In this document: piece by piece, positions 9,978-18,437 of the stretch
Position numbering within the stretch: the stretch's first letter is position 1
How the letters are laid out: every line of letters begins with the position of its first letter
From: Vibrio sp. 10N.286.49.B1
GTDB taxonomy: Bacteria > Pseudomonadota > Gammaproteobacteria > Enterobacterales > Vibrionaceae
Reading direction: 5' to 3'
Length of the DNA stretch: 64,000 bases
Assembly (NCBI RefSeq): GCF_002873335.1
Contig: NZ_MCUW01000009.1
Span: 1 to 64,000 of the forward strand
Translations under genes and position numbers: made by a program
The notes under the pieces: generated by a model
The model's input: the letters and a program-made list of their open reading frames with translations, nothing else
What the model was told of the DNA's origin: nothing
The model's database searches: none

Positions 9978-10179
9978 TAAAAATAATCGTTTTAAATACA
10001 GCAAGTTACATTGGAATTATGAAGATTATGAACAGAAAGGGTCTAGAGCGGCAAATGAAAAGTCAGCGTGTGGCAACACGAGGTGGCAAACTACGTCGTG
10101 TGGCAACGGAGCGCTTAATAGTAGTGGGGTAAAAGACGCCAACAAACAGCCGTGAGCAAAATGTCGTGCTTAAATAATG

Positions 10180-10206
10180 AAAGTGCCAGTCAAATACTGG
10201 CACTTT
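10180..10206 (-). terminator. Terminator after flgE
   Basis: A perfect 11-bp inverted repeat (AAAGTGCCAGT / ACTGGCACTTT) with a 5-base loop, starting 10 bases past the flgE stop. The T run on the minus strand is short, so read-through into flgF is possible. Confidence 0.7.
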
Positions 10207-10216
10207 ACATAAAAAC

Positions 10217-11521
10217 TTAACGAATTTGCAGGATGTTTTGTTGTAGCTGGTTATGCACATCCAGCGCACGAGAGTTTGCTTGGAAATTTCTTTGCGCAGA
10301 AATAAGATCCACCAACTCTTGAGTCATATCGATGTTTGATTGCTCCAGCGTACCATTATTAATAGTACCAAATGAGCCTTTATTCGATTCACCCCAAATT
10401 TTAGCACCAGACGCTGTGGTGGAATCCCATTGAGTACCGCCTTTCTTCTCAAGGCCTTGCTCATTGGCAACACGCACCATTGCTACACGACCGAGCGTGA
10501 CATTCTCACCATTGGAGTAGGTACCAAGAACGTTACCTTTCTCGTCGTAGTCGACTTTGGTTAAGAATCCCGTTGTTGCGCCATCTTCATTAAACTTAGT
10601 TAATTCAAACGGAGCGGCATATTGTGTGGTGCTATCGAGCTTAAAAGACAACTGCTGTGTTGGATCTGCACCATTCATTTCAACCGCGTTAGGCCCTTCG
10701 CCAATAGCTTCTGTCACAATCTGCTGGCCATTATTCAGGCTCGCGAGTGTGCCATCGTTATTGAAACGTATGGTATGCCCAACATGACCACTTGGTGAAG
10801 CCGCGTCACCACCAGAGATGTTTATCGGTTTTTCACCCGCGCCATCACTCACCGTGTAGTAACTTTGCCATGTATTCGGCTGATTTTGATCCTTCACATA
10901 ATAGGTCGTCATCTTATAAGACTGACCCATTGAATCATACATCGTTGAAGACGTAGAACGGTTGTAGGTTTCCGGATCAGAAAAGTCGAACAGCGCTGGA
11001 TCTTTTAAGTCACCATTAGCGGGTAAGTTAGCACCAATTTCAATATTAGCCGTCTGTTTTGGCTTACCAAATTCTGGCGGCACATTGATTGGTTTAGGTT
11101 CGTAGGAAACCACTTCATCGGTATCTTTGTTAACTTCGTACCCTAACAAAAACTCATCGTTAGATGTCACCATGTAACTGTCTTTGTTTAGATGGAACGC
11201 ACCATTACGAGTGATTTCGTTTTGCTGCGGAACCAAACGTTCTTTAGATACTGCAAAAAAACCGGTCCCACTGATACGTAAATCCATTGGGTTATTTGTC
11301 GATACACTCGAGCCTTCGTGAAATTGCTGAGCAATTTTACTTGGCTGAACACCACCACCTGGCGTGGTTTTAGAGTTGGTAAACAATGAGTTTGAATAGA
11401 CATCACCAAATTCAGCACGCGACTCTTTAAAGCCGAATGTGTTGGCGTTGGCAATGTTATTACTGGTCGTGTTTAAATCCAACTGAGCAGACGACAATCC
11501 ACTCAAAGATACATATGACAT
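10217..11521 (-). CDS. flgE: Flagellar hook protein FlgE
   Basis: Major hook subunit of 434 residues. The N-terminal axial motif (NNIANANTFGFKESRAEFGD) and C-terminal axial helix (LEQSNIDMTQELVDLI) flank variable hook domains. MSYVSLSGLSSAQLDL is the usual start. It follows flgD, its hook-cap chaperone, by 26 bases, and a terminator-like hairpin follows. Confidence 0.96.
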   Translation of the reverse strand: MSYVSLSGLSSAQLDLNTTSNNIANANTFGFKESRAEFGDVYSNSLFTNSKTTPGGGVQPSKIAQQFHEGSSVSTNNPMDLRISGTGFFAVSKERLVPQQNEITRNGAFHLNKDSYMVTSNDEFLLGYEVNKDTDEVVSYEPKPINVPPEFGKPKQTANIEIGANLPANGDLKDPALFDFSDPETYNRSTSSTMYDSMGQSYKMTTYYVKDQNQPNTWQSYYTVSDGAGEKPINISGGDAASPSGHVGHTIRFNNDGTLASLNNGQQIVTEAIGEGPNAVEMNGADPTQQLSFKLDSTTQYAAPFELTKFNEDGATTGFLTKVDYDEKGNVLGTYSNGENVTLGRVAMVRVANEQGLEKKGGTQWDSTTASGAKIWGESNKGSFGTINNGTLEQSNIDMTQELVDLISAQRNFQANSRALDVHNQLQQNILQIR

Positions 11522-11547
11522 TCCTAATCTCCTAACCTAGCTAATTA

Positions 11548-12255
11548 TCACGCTTTGCCGACTTCCAATACTTCTGCAAGTCGAACTGGGTTTTCAAAAC
11601 CAGCGAGATTGAGTAGTACGTTTCCATCTCCCTTGCCTAAAAGCACGCTGTTGACGTTTGCATAACTAGAAACTTCAAGCTCTTTGCTTTCTCCATCTAA
11701 CAAACCCGAAGCTCTCACCTTGTATTTGCCAGGCGGCATTGAATTACCGCTATCATCTTTTCCGTCCCATTCGACACGCGCATCACCGCCAGGTTTTGCG
11801 CCAGCATTGAAGGTGCGAACCAGTTGACCCATTTCATTTTCTACACGCACAAAAACGTTTTCTAAAGACTGGGGCAGTTTGACCATTGCCGCCATGCTTT
11901 TATCCGCTTCTTTAACACCTGCAGCGCCTGGCACCAACACATCACGCCCCACTAATGAAGACGCTTGAAGTGCTTGGTTTGATGTCATTGATGAATTCAA
12001 ACTCTCAAACTGAGAATTCATATTTCCAATACCATCTACCGTGGCAAATGATGCCATTTGGGCAATCATTTGATCATTACCCACGGGTTTAAACGGATCC
12101 TGTTGAGCCAACTGTTTGGTGAGCAAAGACAAGAAGTCTTCTTGTTTGAGGCTCTGCTGACCAGTGACTTCTTCAGGCTTATTTTGGTCCTGTAGCTTTT
12201 TCAGCTGATCAACGTAGGACAAACCGCTTTGACCAACATTGTTGATTCCGGCCAT
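11548..12255 (-). CDS. flgD: Flagellar hook-capping protein FlgD
   Basis: Scaffold at the hook tip that directs FlgE assembly and is then discarded. The 235 residues carry the FlgD N-terminal signature (LKQEDFLSLLTKQLAQQDPF, about 40-59). A central Ig-like/Tudor-like region follows with WDGKDDSGNSMPPGKYKVRA. It lies 16 bases downstream of flgC, in the flgBCDE unit. Confidence 0.96.
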   Translation of the reverse strand: MAGINNVGQSGLSYVDQLKKLQDQNKPEEVTGQQSLKQEDFLSLLTKQLAQQDPFKPVGNDQMIAQMASFATVDGIGNMNSQFESLNSSMTSNQALQASSLVGRDVLVPGAAGVKEADKSMAAMVKLPQSLENVFVRVENEMGQLVRTFNAGAKPGGDARVEWDGKDDSGNSMPPGKYKVRASGLLDGESKELEVSSYANVNSVLLGKGDGNVLLNLAGFENPVRLAEVLEVGKA

Positions 12256-12271
12256 TTGCTATCTCCTATCT

Positions 12272-12688
12272 CTATTGACCCATTTGCAGGGTACGTAACA
12301 ACATCTGTTTACTCGCTTCCGCTACCTGGACGTTAGTCTGGTACGAACGAGACGCAGAAATCATGTTGGCCATCTCTTCCATTACATTGACGTTAGGCTT
12401 GTAGATATAGCCTTCATCATTCGCAAGTGGATGATCTGGGTTGTACACCGCATTTAAGGGTTTATCGCTCTCTACAATACCCATTACTTTGACTGGCACG
12501 GTATGATCGCGGTTATAACGAGCCTTACTTAACTCAGCGCCAAAAACTGCATGGCGAGCCTTGTAAGTCTCTTTTGCCGAGCTGCTAACACTGTCGGCAT
12601 TGGCAAGGTTACTTGAGGTCGTATTAAGACGAACAGACTCAGCGCTCATCGCTGATCCCGTTACGTTAAAAACATTAAATAAACTCAT
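12272..12688 (-). CDS. flgC: Flagellar proximal rod protein FlgC
   Basis: Proximal rod subunit of 138 residues with SNLANADSVSSSAKETYKAR near the N-terminus and the helix PNVNVMEEMANMISASRSYQ at the C-terminus. It lies five bases after flgB. The length is typical of FlgC. Confidence 0.96.
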   Translation of the reverse strand: MSLFNVFNVTGSAMSAESVRLNTTSSNLANADSVSSSAKETYKARHAVFGAELSKARYNRDHTVPVKVMGIVESDKPLNAVYNPDHPLANDEGYIYKPNVNVMEEMANMISASRSYQTNVQVAEASKQMLLRTLQMGQ

Positions 12689-12693
12689 CTTAC

Positions 12694-13089
12694 TTACTCC
12701 CCTTTGATTGCCTTGGTCATATTTTTAAATTTGCTTCCTAAGAAATCGAGTGACGCTTGATGTCTTAGCTGGTTCTGCATGAACAAGTTTCGTTCTAGGT
12801 CCACGTCTACAGTATTGCCATCTCCGGTATCCGGCTGGTCGGGAATACGATAGAGCATTTCGCCAGTCACCGACGTGGAGGCAGATATATGCCGTCCATC
12901 CGTGCGATCCAGTCCAATGCTTGCCCCTGAGGTTGCCGCTTTTAACGCACGATTGAAATCCATACCTTTCGCTTTGAAGCCGGGTGTATTGGCTTGCGCG
13001 ATGTTGGTAGAGATGACTTCCGCATTCTTTTCGCGGACACCAACGGTGTGCTGATGAATACCGAGTGCATTGTTAAAAGAGATGGCCAT
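12694..13089 (-). CDS. flgB: Flagellar proximal rod protein FlgB
   Basis: Proximal rod subunit of 131 residues and first gene of the flgBCDE unit. It shows STNIAQANTPGFKAKGMDFN and the closing region LDFLGSKFKNMTKAIKGE typical of FlgB. A sigma-54 promoter lies 42-59 bases upstream at 13131-13148. Confidence 0.96.
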   Translation of the reverse strand: MAISFNNALGIHQHTVGVREKNAEVISTNIAQANTPGFKAKGMDFNRALKAATSGASIGLDRTDGRHISASTSVTGEMLYRIPDQPDTGDGNTVDVDLERNLFMQNQLRHQASLDFLGSKFKNMTKAIKGE

Positions 13090-13130
13090 TTAAACCTCAT
13101 TGTTCAAAAATATGTGCCTGGTAAATATAA

Positions 13131-13148
13131 AAGCAATTTCCGAGCCAA
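13131..13148 (-). promoter_or_regulatory. Sigma-54 promoter of flgBCDE
   Basis: On the minus strand, TTGGCTC-N4-ATTGCTT with exact GG-N10-GC spacing, ending about 42 bases upstream of the flgB ATG. It is one of the best RpoN matches in the window. Confidence 0.86.
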
Positions 13149-13394
13149 AATTTAAAGATCTATGAAGTTTTTAAATTTTGAAGAAACCTTGCCGCTGGCA
13201 CGCTAACGATTTAAGCAGCAAAATGTGCGCCACTGTTTTCTATCTACTGATTATTTCTATGTCGGTTTTTCAATACGCCGATACTCAGGGTATCGGTCGC
13301 AAAGCGATCGATGGGTCGATTAGGAATGTCGTTTACATTCGATGGCCTTGCTAACTCGTCAAGTTTAGCAAGAAACAAAGGCGGCGTAATAAGA

Positions 13395-13420
13395 AAAGCC
13401 TTGGAAGATACCAAGGCTTT
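13395..13420 (-). terminator. Terminator after cheR
   Basis: A perfect 10-bp inverted repeat (AAAGCCTTGG / CCAAGGCTTT) with a 6-base loop, just past the cheR stop. It separates cheVR from flgB. Confidence 0.75.
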
Positions 13421-13429
13421 AAGGAGAGA

Positions 13430-14260
13430 TTAAGCTTTTAACTTATAAATAATACCAGGGTTGCAGCGCACCATGTCAAATTGGTCAGTGAGCCCCGTCA
13501 GAGACTCGGAGGCACCAAGCAATAAATAACCACCGGGGTTGAGGCTGCGCGCCATCTGATTGAGCACCTGTGATTTCATCTCGGGAGAGAAATAAATCAA
13601 CACGTTGCGACAAAAAATAATATCAAACTTGCCCAGCAAGGCGTAAGAGTCCATTAGATTTTGAGGACGAAAATTAACCAGACGCTTCGCGTTGTCCTTA
13701 ATCTTCATCTTGCCATTACTGGTGCTTTCAAAAAAGACTCGACGACGTTCAGGCGATAAGCCTCTTCCAAGCGCTAAATTATCGTATTCACCCAGACGGC
13801 ACGCATCCAACATCGTGCTAGATATATCCGTTGCGGTGATTGATACGTTAGGCAACATGCCCGGCCTTTTCGCCTGAGTCTCCAGAACCGTCATTGCCAT
13901 TGAATAGGGTTCCTGTCCCGAGGAACTCGCGGCTGACCATATTTTCAATGGTCGTTTTTTTGCCGCCATCTCTGGCAACAACTTATCCGATAACACGGTA
14001 AATGGGTAATTATCCCGAAACCATAACGTTTCGTTTGTCGTCATGGCATCCACAGCAGCAATGCGTAATTCGCGGTTGCGCCCAGATACCACGTCTCTCA
14101 ACAACTGAGACAAAGAAGAAAGGCCGAACTTAGATACTAACGGGCTTAAACGACTTCGTACCAAATATTGTTTACTGTCTCCCAGTACGATACCGCACTG
14201 TGACTCTAAAAAGCGGCTAAAATCACGATACTCTTGATCGCTTATGGTTATCGCTGTCAT
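13430..14260 (-). CDS. cheR: Chemotaxis protein methyltransferase CheR
   Basis: Transfers methyl groups from S-adenosylmethionine to glutamates of chemoreceptors during adaptation. The 276 residues comprise an N-terminal all-helical CheR domain and a methyltransferase domain with the cofactor loop WSAASSSGQEPYS (about 108-120). FDIIFCRNVLIYF follows. It lies 63 bases downstream of cheV, the usual Vibrio polar cluster arrangement. Confidence 0.95.
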   Translation of the reverse strand: MTAITISDQEYRDFSRFLESQCGIVLGDSKQYLVRSRLSPLVSKFGLSSLSQLLRDVVSGRNRELRIAAVDAMTTNETLWFRDNYPFTVLSDKLLPEMAAKKRPLKIWSAASSSGQEPYSMAMTVLETQAKRPGMLPNVSITATDISSTMLDACRLGEYDNLALGRGLSPERRRVFFESTSNGKMKIKDNAKRLVNFRPQNLMDSYALLGKFDIIFCRNVLIYFSPEMKSQVLNQMARSLNPGGYLLLGASESLTGLTDQFDMVRCNPGIIYKLKA

Positions 14261-14323
14261 TAACTACTCTATACTGCTTGAAAGCTTGCTTAACACAAGT
14301 TCTGTTAGTTTTATTATTTGCCG

Positions 14324-15259
14324 CTAACCTGAGGTAACCGCAGCTTTCACTGCACTTCCCAACTCTTCAGGGTTAAACTTAGCGATAAACTCATTAGCAC
14401 CCACCCGTTCTACCATGGCTTGGTTAAATACGCCGCTGAGTGAGGTGTGCAAGATAATGTGTAGATCTTTCAGATCAGGGTGGCGTCGGACTTCCGCTGT
14501 TAAGGTATAGCCGTCCATTTCTGGCATTTCAATATCCGAGATCAGCAGTGAAATCTGTTCGCGAATATCGCCTTCGCCCGCCATTTCGACCAGCTTGTTG
14601 TACGCATCTTTGCCATCTTTGACCAAAATCGCCTCAAAGCCAATAGACTCGATAGCTCGTTGGACCTGTTTACGTGCCACCGCTGAATCGTCAGCAATCA
14701 TAATGCGCTTAACAATTTGTCTTTTTTGTTGCTCCTCTACCTCTGCGATTTCTTTCGCGAGGTTGCCATCCATGGTCTCAACAACGGGAGAAATCTCTGC
14801 CAGTATTTTCTCGACATCGATGATTTCAACGAGTTCATTGTCAATATTCGTTACTGCGGTCAAATAGTTGGCGCGCCCTGCGCCTTCTGGCGGCGGCAAA
14901 ATTGATTCCCAGTGCATATTGATAATACGCTCAACAGAACTAACCAAAAAGCCTTGAACACTGCGGTTGAATTCAGAGATCACCACAAAACTGTTCGCGA
15001 CATCCGTTGTTGGACGGCCGCCAACTGCCAAGCTAAGGTCGATAACGGAAATTGTCTGCCCACGAATATGTGCCACCCCCTTGACCAAACGATGCAAATT
15101 TGGCATCGCAGTGAGTCTTGGGCATTGCAGGACTTCTTTTACCTTAAAGACATTAATACCGTATCTTTGGCGTCCCATTAAACGAAATGTTAATAATTCG
15201 AGTCGGTTCTGACCCACTAGTTGCGTTCTCTGGTTCACCGAATCTAAGATACCGGTCAT
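14324..15259 (-). CDS. cheV: Chemotaxis coupling protein CheV
   Basis: Hybrid coupling protein of 311 residues: a CheW-like domain (about 15-165) that links receptors to CheA, fused to a receiver domain (about 184-308). The receiver keeps acidic residues D190/D191 and phospho-acceptor D242 in ISDIEMPEMDGY. It is divergent from flgA, with 76 bases between them. No sigma-54 core is visible in that gap, so a housekeeping promoter is likely. Confidence 0.95.
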   Translation of the reverse strand: MTGILDSVNQRTQLVGQNRLELLTFRLMGRQRYGINVFKVKEVLQCPRLTAMPNLHRLVKGVAHIRGQTISVIDLSLAVGGRPTTDVANSFVVISEFNRSVQGFLVSSVERIINMHWESILPPPEGAGRANYLTAVTNIDNELVEIIDVEKILAEISPVVETMDGNLAKEIAEVEEQQKRQIVKRIMIADDSAVARKQVQRAIESIGFEAILVKDGKDAYNKLVEMAGEGDIREQISLLISDIEMPEMDGYTLTAEVRRHPDLKDLHIILHTSLSGVFNQAMVERVGANEFIAKFNPEELGSAVKAAVTSG

Positions 15260-15335
15260 AAGTTCATCTCCATCTCAAACTTTACGCGAAAAAAGTGATA
15301 GTCTACTGCAGGCAACAAGGAACCTGAGAAACAGA

Positions 15336-16082
15336 ATGCTGTATTATAAGACATCTTTTTTGATTACATCCAGTGCCAATTTTAAGCGGTTGCTCAATGG
15401 GCTTTTATTATTTATCGTCTGGCACACGTTTTTCTTTAGTGCATTAACGCACGCGGCGACCCCAGAGCAAATAGAAAACATCCAAAAGGCAGCCCAAGCT
15501 CATGTTTTGGATACCCTAGAGTCCCCAATCGGTGCAGAGCTCACGGCAACGGCAGGTCGCATTGACTCTCGCGTGCATGCTACCGATTGCATTGAGCCTT
15601 TACAGGCTTCATCATCGAATGCAAAAAATACTAGCAGCAATGTGACCGTTCTTGTGGAGTGCCCCAGCGATGGTTGGCGTTTATATGTCCCAGTCAGGCT
15701 GTCTATTTCCCTGCCTCTCGTGACCGCTACACAACCATTGGCACGTGGCAGCATTGTGACACAAGGCGATGTTACAATGACGATGGTGGACCAGCGTCGC
15801 TTTCGCCGCCAAGGCTTCTCAAATTTTGAACACGTCATTGGATCAAAATTAAAAAAGAACGTCAGGCTTGGTGACGTCATTGAAAGGAATGACGTTTGTG
15901 TGGTTTGCCGAAATGAAAAGGTCGTAATTCGTGCAATAAAAAGCGGCATGACGATTTCAACCAAAGGCACTGCGCTTAGTGATGGTTCAAATGGTGACCA
16001 AGTTAGGGTGAAAAATGACAAGTCTCAGCGTATAATTGAAGGTATTGTCACTGGCGTTGCTGAAATTACAGTGAATTTTTAA
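15336..16082 (+). CDS. flgA: Flagella basal body P-ring formation protein FlgA
   Basis: Periplasmic chaperone for P-ring assembly by FlgI. The 248 residues have a long N-terminal signal region with hydrophobic core LLLFIVWHTFFFSALTHA. The SAF-type domain follows (LARGSIVTQGDVTMTMVD), and the C-terminus is VRVKNDKSQRIIEGIVTG. It is divergent from cheV and upstream of flgMN. Confidence 0.94.
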   Translation: MLYYKTSFLITSSANFKRLLNGLLLFIVWHTFFFSALTHAATPEQIENIQKAAQAHVLDTLESPIGAELTATAGRIDSRVHATDCIEPLQASSSNAKNTSSNVTVLVECPSDGWRLYVPVRLSISLPLVTATQPLARGSIVTQGDVTMTMVDQRRFRRQGFSNFEHVIGSKLKKNVRLGDVIERNDVCVVCRNEKVVIRAIKSGMTISTKGTALSDGSNGDQVRVKNDKSQRIIEGIVTGVAEITVNF

Positions 16083-16090
16083 TTTTTTAC

Positions 16091-16117
16091 TAAAGTATCC
16101 ATGGTTCAGGTCGATAC
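16091..16117 (+). promoter_or_regulatory. Sigma-28 (FliA) promoter of flgMN
   Basis: TAAAGTAT-N11-GTCGATAC is close to the FliA consensus (TAAA...GCCGATAA) with exact spacing, about 84 bases before the flgM ATG. Transcription of the anti-sigma factor by its own target sigma factor is known feedback in flagellar systems. Confidence 0.82.
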
Positions 16118-16200
16118 TGACGGTATACAAGAAACTATTTATATAACGACGGCTTCATTAGAGTCATTATTTATAGATACTACGCAAAGAAGGCTAAACT

Positions 16201-16518
16201 ATGGCAGGCATTGATAACATTCGTTCAGGACAGACGCTAACGACAACCAGTCGCGCCCCTGCTCGTTCGGATACAAGCACGAGCAGCAGCTCCGCCCAAG
16301 TTAGTCAGTCATCAGCAAAACAAGATGCCGTGACATTGAGTCAGGGCGGCAAAGCGATTGGACAAATGCATCAACAAATGGCGTCACAGCCTAGTTTTGA
16401 TACCGCCAAAGTAGCGGCAATTAAAGAAGCAATCGCAAACGGCTCTTATACCGTAGACCCGGAAAAACTTGCTGATAACATGATTAAATTTGAAGATGAA
16501 CTCGGCGGATTAAAGTAA
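16201..16518 (+). CDS. flgM: Anti-sigma-28 factor FlgM
   Basis: Binds and holds FliA (sigma-28) until the hook is complete, then is exported. The 105 residues have a disordered Ser/Thr-rich N-terminus (MAGIDNIRSGQTLTTTSRAP). The FliA-binding C-terminal helices include FDTAKVAAIKEAIANGSYTV and DPEKLADNMIKFE. It sits 51 bases upstream of flgN and behind a sigma-28 promoter. Confidence 0.95.
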   Translation: MAGIDNIRSGQTLTTTSRAPARSDTSTSSSSAQVSQSSAKQDAVTLSQGGKAIGQMHQQMASQPSFDTAKVAAIKEAIANGSYTVDPEKLADNMIKFEDELGGLK

Positions 16519-16569
16519 CGCATACCTACTATGAGTATGTGTTTAGCAGATTAAACTTAGGTGAATTGA

Positions 16570-16995
16570 ATGGCAGCCCTTGTTGATTTGGTTGATTATC
16601 AACTTAAAAATGCAAAAGCCCTGTCTCTTCTATTATCAGAAGAGACCAAAGCCATTACTGCGCGTGAATCCACTGATATAGAACGCCTCGCTAAAGAAAA
16701 AATGGCGTTAATCGGCCAACTGCAACAAACCGATCAGCGGCTGAGTCAGCATCAAGATGTCGCTCGACTCACCGACGAAAACTTATTGTCAAAGCAAGTG
16801 GATACGATTAAATCTATTATCCTCGATTGCCAAAAGCGCAATGAGATCAATGGTCATAGTTTGCAGCGCGCTCAACTCAGCTTCAACAAACTCAATAACC
16901 TCATGCAACAAAGCCATGGGAAAATTGGGATGACTTACAATGCCGGGGGGCAGACCCATACGCTATCAACACTGGGTACTAACCTAAAAGCCTAA
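16570..16995 (+). CDS. flgN: Flagellar export chaperone FlgN
   Basis: Cytoplasmic export chaperone for FlgK and FlgL. The 141 residues are mostly helical, with an N-terminal long-helix region (LVDYQLKNAKALSLLLSEE) and the QRNEINGHSL-like element (QKRNEINGHSLQRAQLS) seen in the family. It is the last gene of flgAMN and is followed by a shared terminator at 17097-17117. Confidence 0.93.
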   Translation: MAALVDLVDYQLKNAKALSLLLSEETKAITARESTDIERLAKEKMALIGQLQQTDQRLSQHQDVARLTDENLLSKQVDTIKSIILDCQKRNEINGHSLQRAQLSFNKLNNLMQQSHGKIGMTYNAGGQTHTLSTLGTNLKA

Positions 16996-17096
16996 GTTTA
17001 GCGCTAGCCGAAGTTTCAACATTAGTCGATATCTCACACATCCACCCTGTCTTTAACACCGTTCATGCTCGTATCATTACCTCGCGTGCACAAAAA

Positions 17097-17117
17097 AAGC
17101 GACAATTATTGCCGCTT
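17097..17117 (-). terminator. Terminator between convergent flgN and flgP
   Basis: A nine-pair stem with one mismatch and a 3-base loop (AAGCGACAA / TTGCCGCTT). On the minus strand it runs into seven T residues, a strong terminator for flgOP. It could also stop flgMN read-through. Confidence 0.75.
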
Positions 17118-17189
17118 CTTATATTAAACGTCGATGAGCCAATAATTCACATCGTTCACTGAGAGTTATCGGCTCAAATACATCGCAAA

Positions 17190-17618
17190 TTAAAACAAAG
17201 TCTGACGCTTCTTCTCTGGTACGCGGCGAATTTCACCGTAGTCACGAAGCCTATCCATTTTCTCAATATCGAGCAGCAACTCAGTGACGTAACTGTCACC
17301 TACTTTATAGCTTCTGATGACTTCGGCTCCACGAATCACACCATCTACCGCGCCTGTCGTCGATTCAACGCCGAGCTTTTGGTCTTGTAAATCCGCCCTT
17401 GCAGAGACACGAAGGCCATACACCTGTTCCGCCAGTTCTCGGTAAGCATCAATTTTAGAGGCTCGCATCGCCCGCACTTGCTTTTCTTCTTCACTACGAC
17501 CCGATTGCTCACTGATGCTGGCATAACCCACCGCCGTCAGCGTATTTTGACTGCTCATTCCTACTGGAGCACAACCTACCATCACCATGGCCGCAAAAGC
17601 GACTAACCACATTTTCAT
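17190..17618 (-). CDS. flgP: Flagellar outer-membrane lipoprotein FlgP
   Basis: Lipoprotein of 142 residues with signal MKMWLVAFAAMVMVGC (lipobox MVGC) and the FlgP/LPP20-like core (EEKQVRAMRASKIDAYRELA, then EQVYGL). In Vibrio it forms part of the outer-membrane disc (H-ring) around the sheathed polar flagellum, and its loss reduces motility. It lies nine bases after flgO in the same unit. Confidence 0.93.
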   Translation of the reverse strand: MKMWLVAFAAMVMVGCAPVGMSSQNTLTAVGYASISEQSGRSEEEKQVRAMRASKIDAYRELAEQVYGLRVSARADLQDQKLGVESTTGAVDGVIRGAEVIRSYKVGDSYVTELLLDIEKMDRLRDYGEIRRVPEKKRQTLF

Positions 17619-17627
17619 GTTCTTTTC

Positions 17628-18263
17628 CTAAGGTCGTAGAATAATAGTGTGCGGAGATGTCATCATTGGATCAGAACGAATCAACACCCCATCTTCTGTG
17701 CGCATTTGATTCAAGGTATCCAAATCTCGACCAATACGATCGGCTGGTAAGAAGCCTTGTGCAGAAGCAACGACCACGCGTGATTGCATACCGACAACAC
17801 GAGCATTAATCAACACACCACCTTCTTGGCGCAGCATCGTCCCTGTCAGAACAAATTGAATTTGTTGTTCTTGAGCCAAATCTTTCCAATCTCGACTCAA
17901 TGCAAAATCACCTTGGCTCGTCACCTGGATCGAGCCCGTTGTTTTATAATCGACAACCTTAAACCCACGACGTTGCAACTGGTGAATAAACCCTTCAGAT
18001 ACCGAGTTCCCCAGCCAATTTGTCGACTCCAAACTCTGTAAGTCAACAAAGGAGGCAACAGCAATTGGCGTCCTTACGGATACGCTGGTATTCGACTCAA
18101 CAAGATCGTCGGTCAAGCCCTCTACAAAATAATCCATCGTGTGGCGTGGACTTTCCATCAGCATAAATTTGCTGCCGCTGTAGGTTTCTTTACCGTTATA
18201 GATTGGTGAGTAGGCACAAGAGGTCAGTGTTAACACCGATGCCATCAATAGCCATTTATTCAT
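17628..18263 (-). CDS. flgO: Flagellar H-ring lipoprotein FlgO
   Basis: Lipoprotein of 211 residues, started at the ATG at 18263 (MNKWLLMASVLTLTSC, lipobox LTSC) behind GGAG, rather than at a TTG five codons upstream. FlgO domain motifs are FVDLQSLESTNWLGNSVSEG and FVLTGTMLRQEGGVLINARV. It acts with FlgP in the Vibrio outer-membrane flagellar disc. A sigma-54 promoter on this strand lies at 18406-18421, inside the upstream region of the divergent flgT. Confidence 0.93.
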   Translation of the reverse strand: MNKWLLMASVLTLTSCAYSPIYNGKETYSGSKFMLMESPRHTMDYFVEGLTDDLVESNTSVSVRTPIAVASFVDLQSLESTNWLGNSVSEGFIHQLQRRGFKVVDYKTTGSIQVTSQGDFALSRDWKDLAQEQQIQFVLTGTMLRQEGGVLINARVVGMQSRVVVASAQGFLPADRIGRDLDTLNQMRTEDGVLIRSDPMMTSPHTIILRP

Positions 18264-18318
18264 TTTTCCACTCTCCAAAGTTGTGAATTGGGTAGATTAA
18301 TTCCTTTGCCTGTAAAGG

Positions 18319-18336
18319 TTGGAACAATCTTTGCTT
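18319..18336 (+). promoter_or_regulatory. Sigma-54 promoter of flgT
   Basis: TTGGAAC-N5-TTGCTT on the plus strand, with GG-N10-GC spacing, about 100 bases before the flgT ATG. It shares the string GGAACAAT-N-TTTGCT with the oppositely directed promoter at 18406-18421. Confidence 0.78.
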
Positions 18337-18405
18337 TCTCATTGTTGTCGTTAACAAGAAAGTCCGCTCCAATATTCGCAGATTAACCTCTAGCAATAAT
18401 CATCT

Positions 18406-18421
18406 AGCAAATATTGTTCCG
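18406..18421 (-). promoter_or_regulatory. Sigma-54 promoter of flgOP
   Basis: On the minus strand, CGGAAC-N5-TTGCT with GG-N10-GC spacing, about 143 bases upstream of the flgO ATG. It points towards the flgT promoter, so the two transcripts should overlap for roughly 45-50 bases at their 5' ends. Confidence 0.75.
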
Positions 18422-18437
18422 CATTTGGATTAGTCGT

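Larger units (their letters stand above)
13090..13429. other. cheR-flgB intergenic region
   Basis: A 340-base gap with the flgB sigma-54 promoter (13131-13148) on one side and the cheR terminator (13395-13420) on the other. I see no gene in it. Confidence 0.7.

Noticed and set aside
10000..10020. Second sigma-54 core upstream of flgF (minus strand, ending at AGCAA 10000-10004)
   Set aside because: The -24 element reads TCCAAT instead of TGGCAC; the site at 9962-9977 is far better.
15260..15335. Sigma-54 or sigma-28 promoters between cheV and flgA
   Set aside because: No GG-N10-GC core or FliA-type boxes with correct spacing on either strand.
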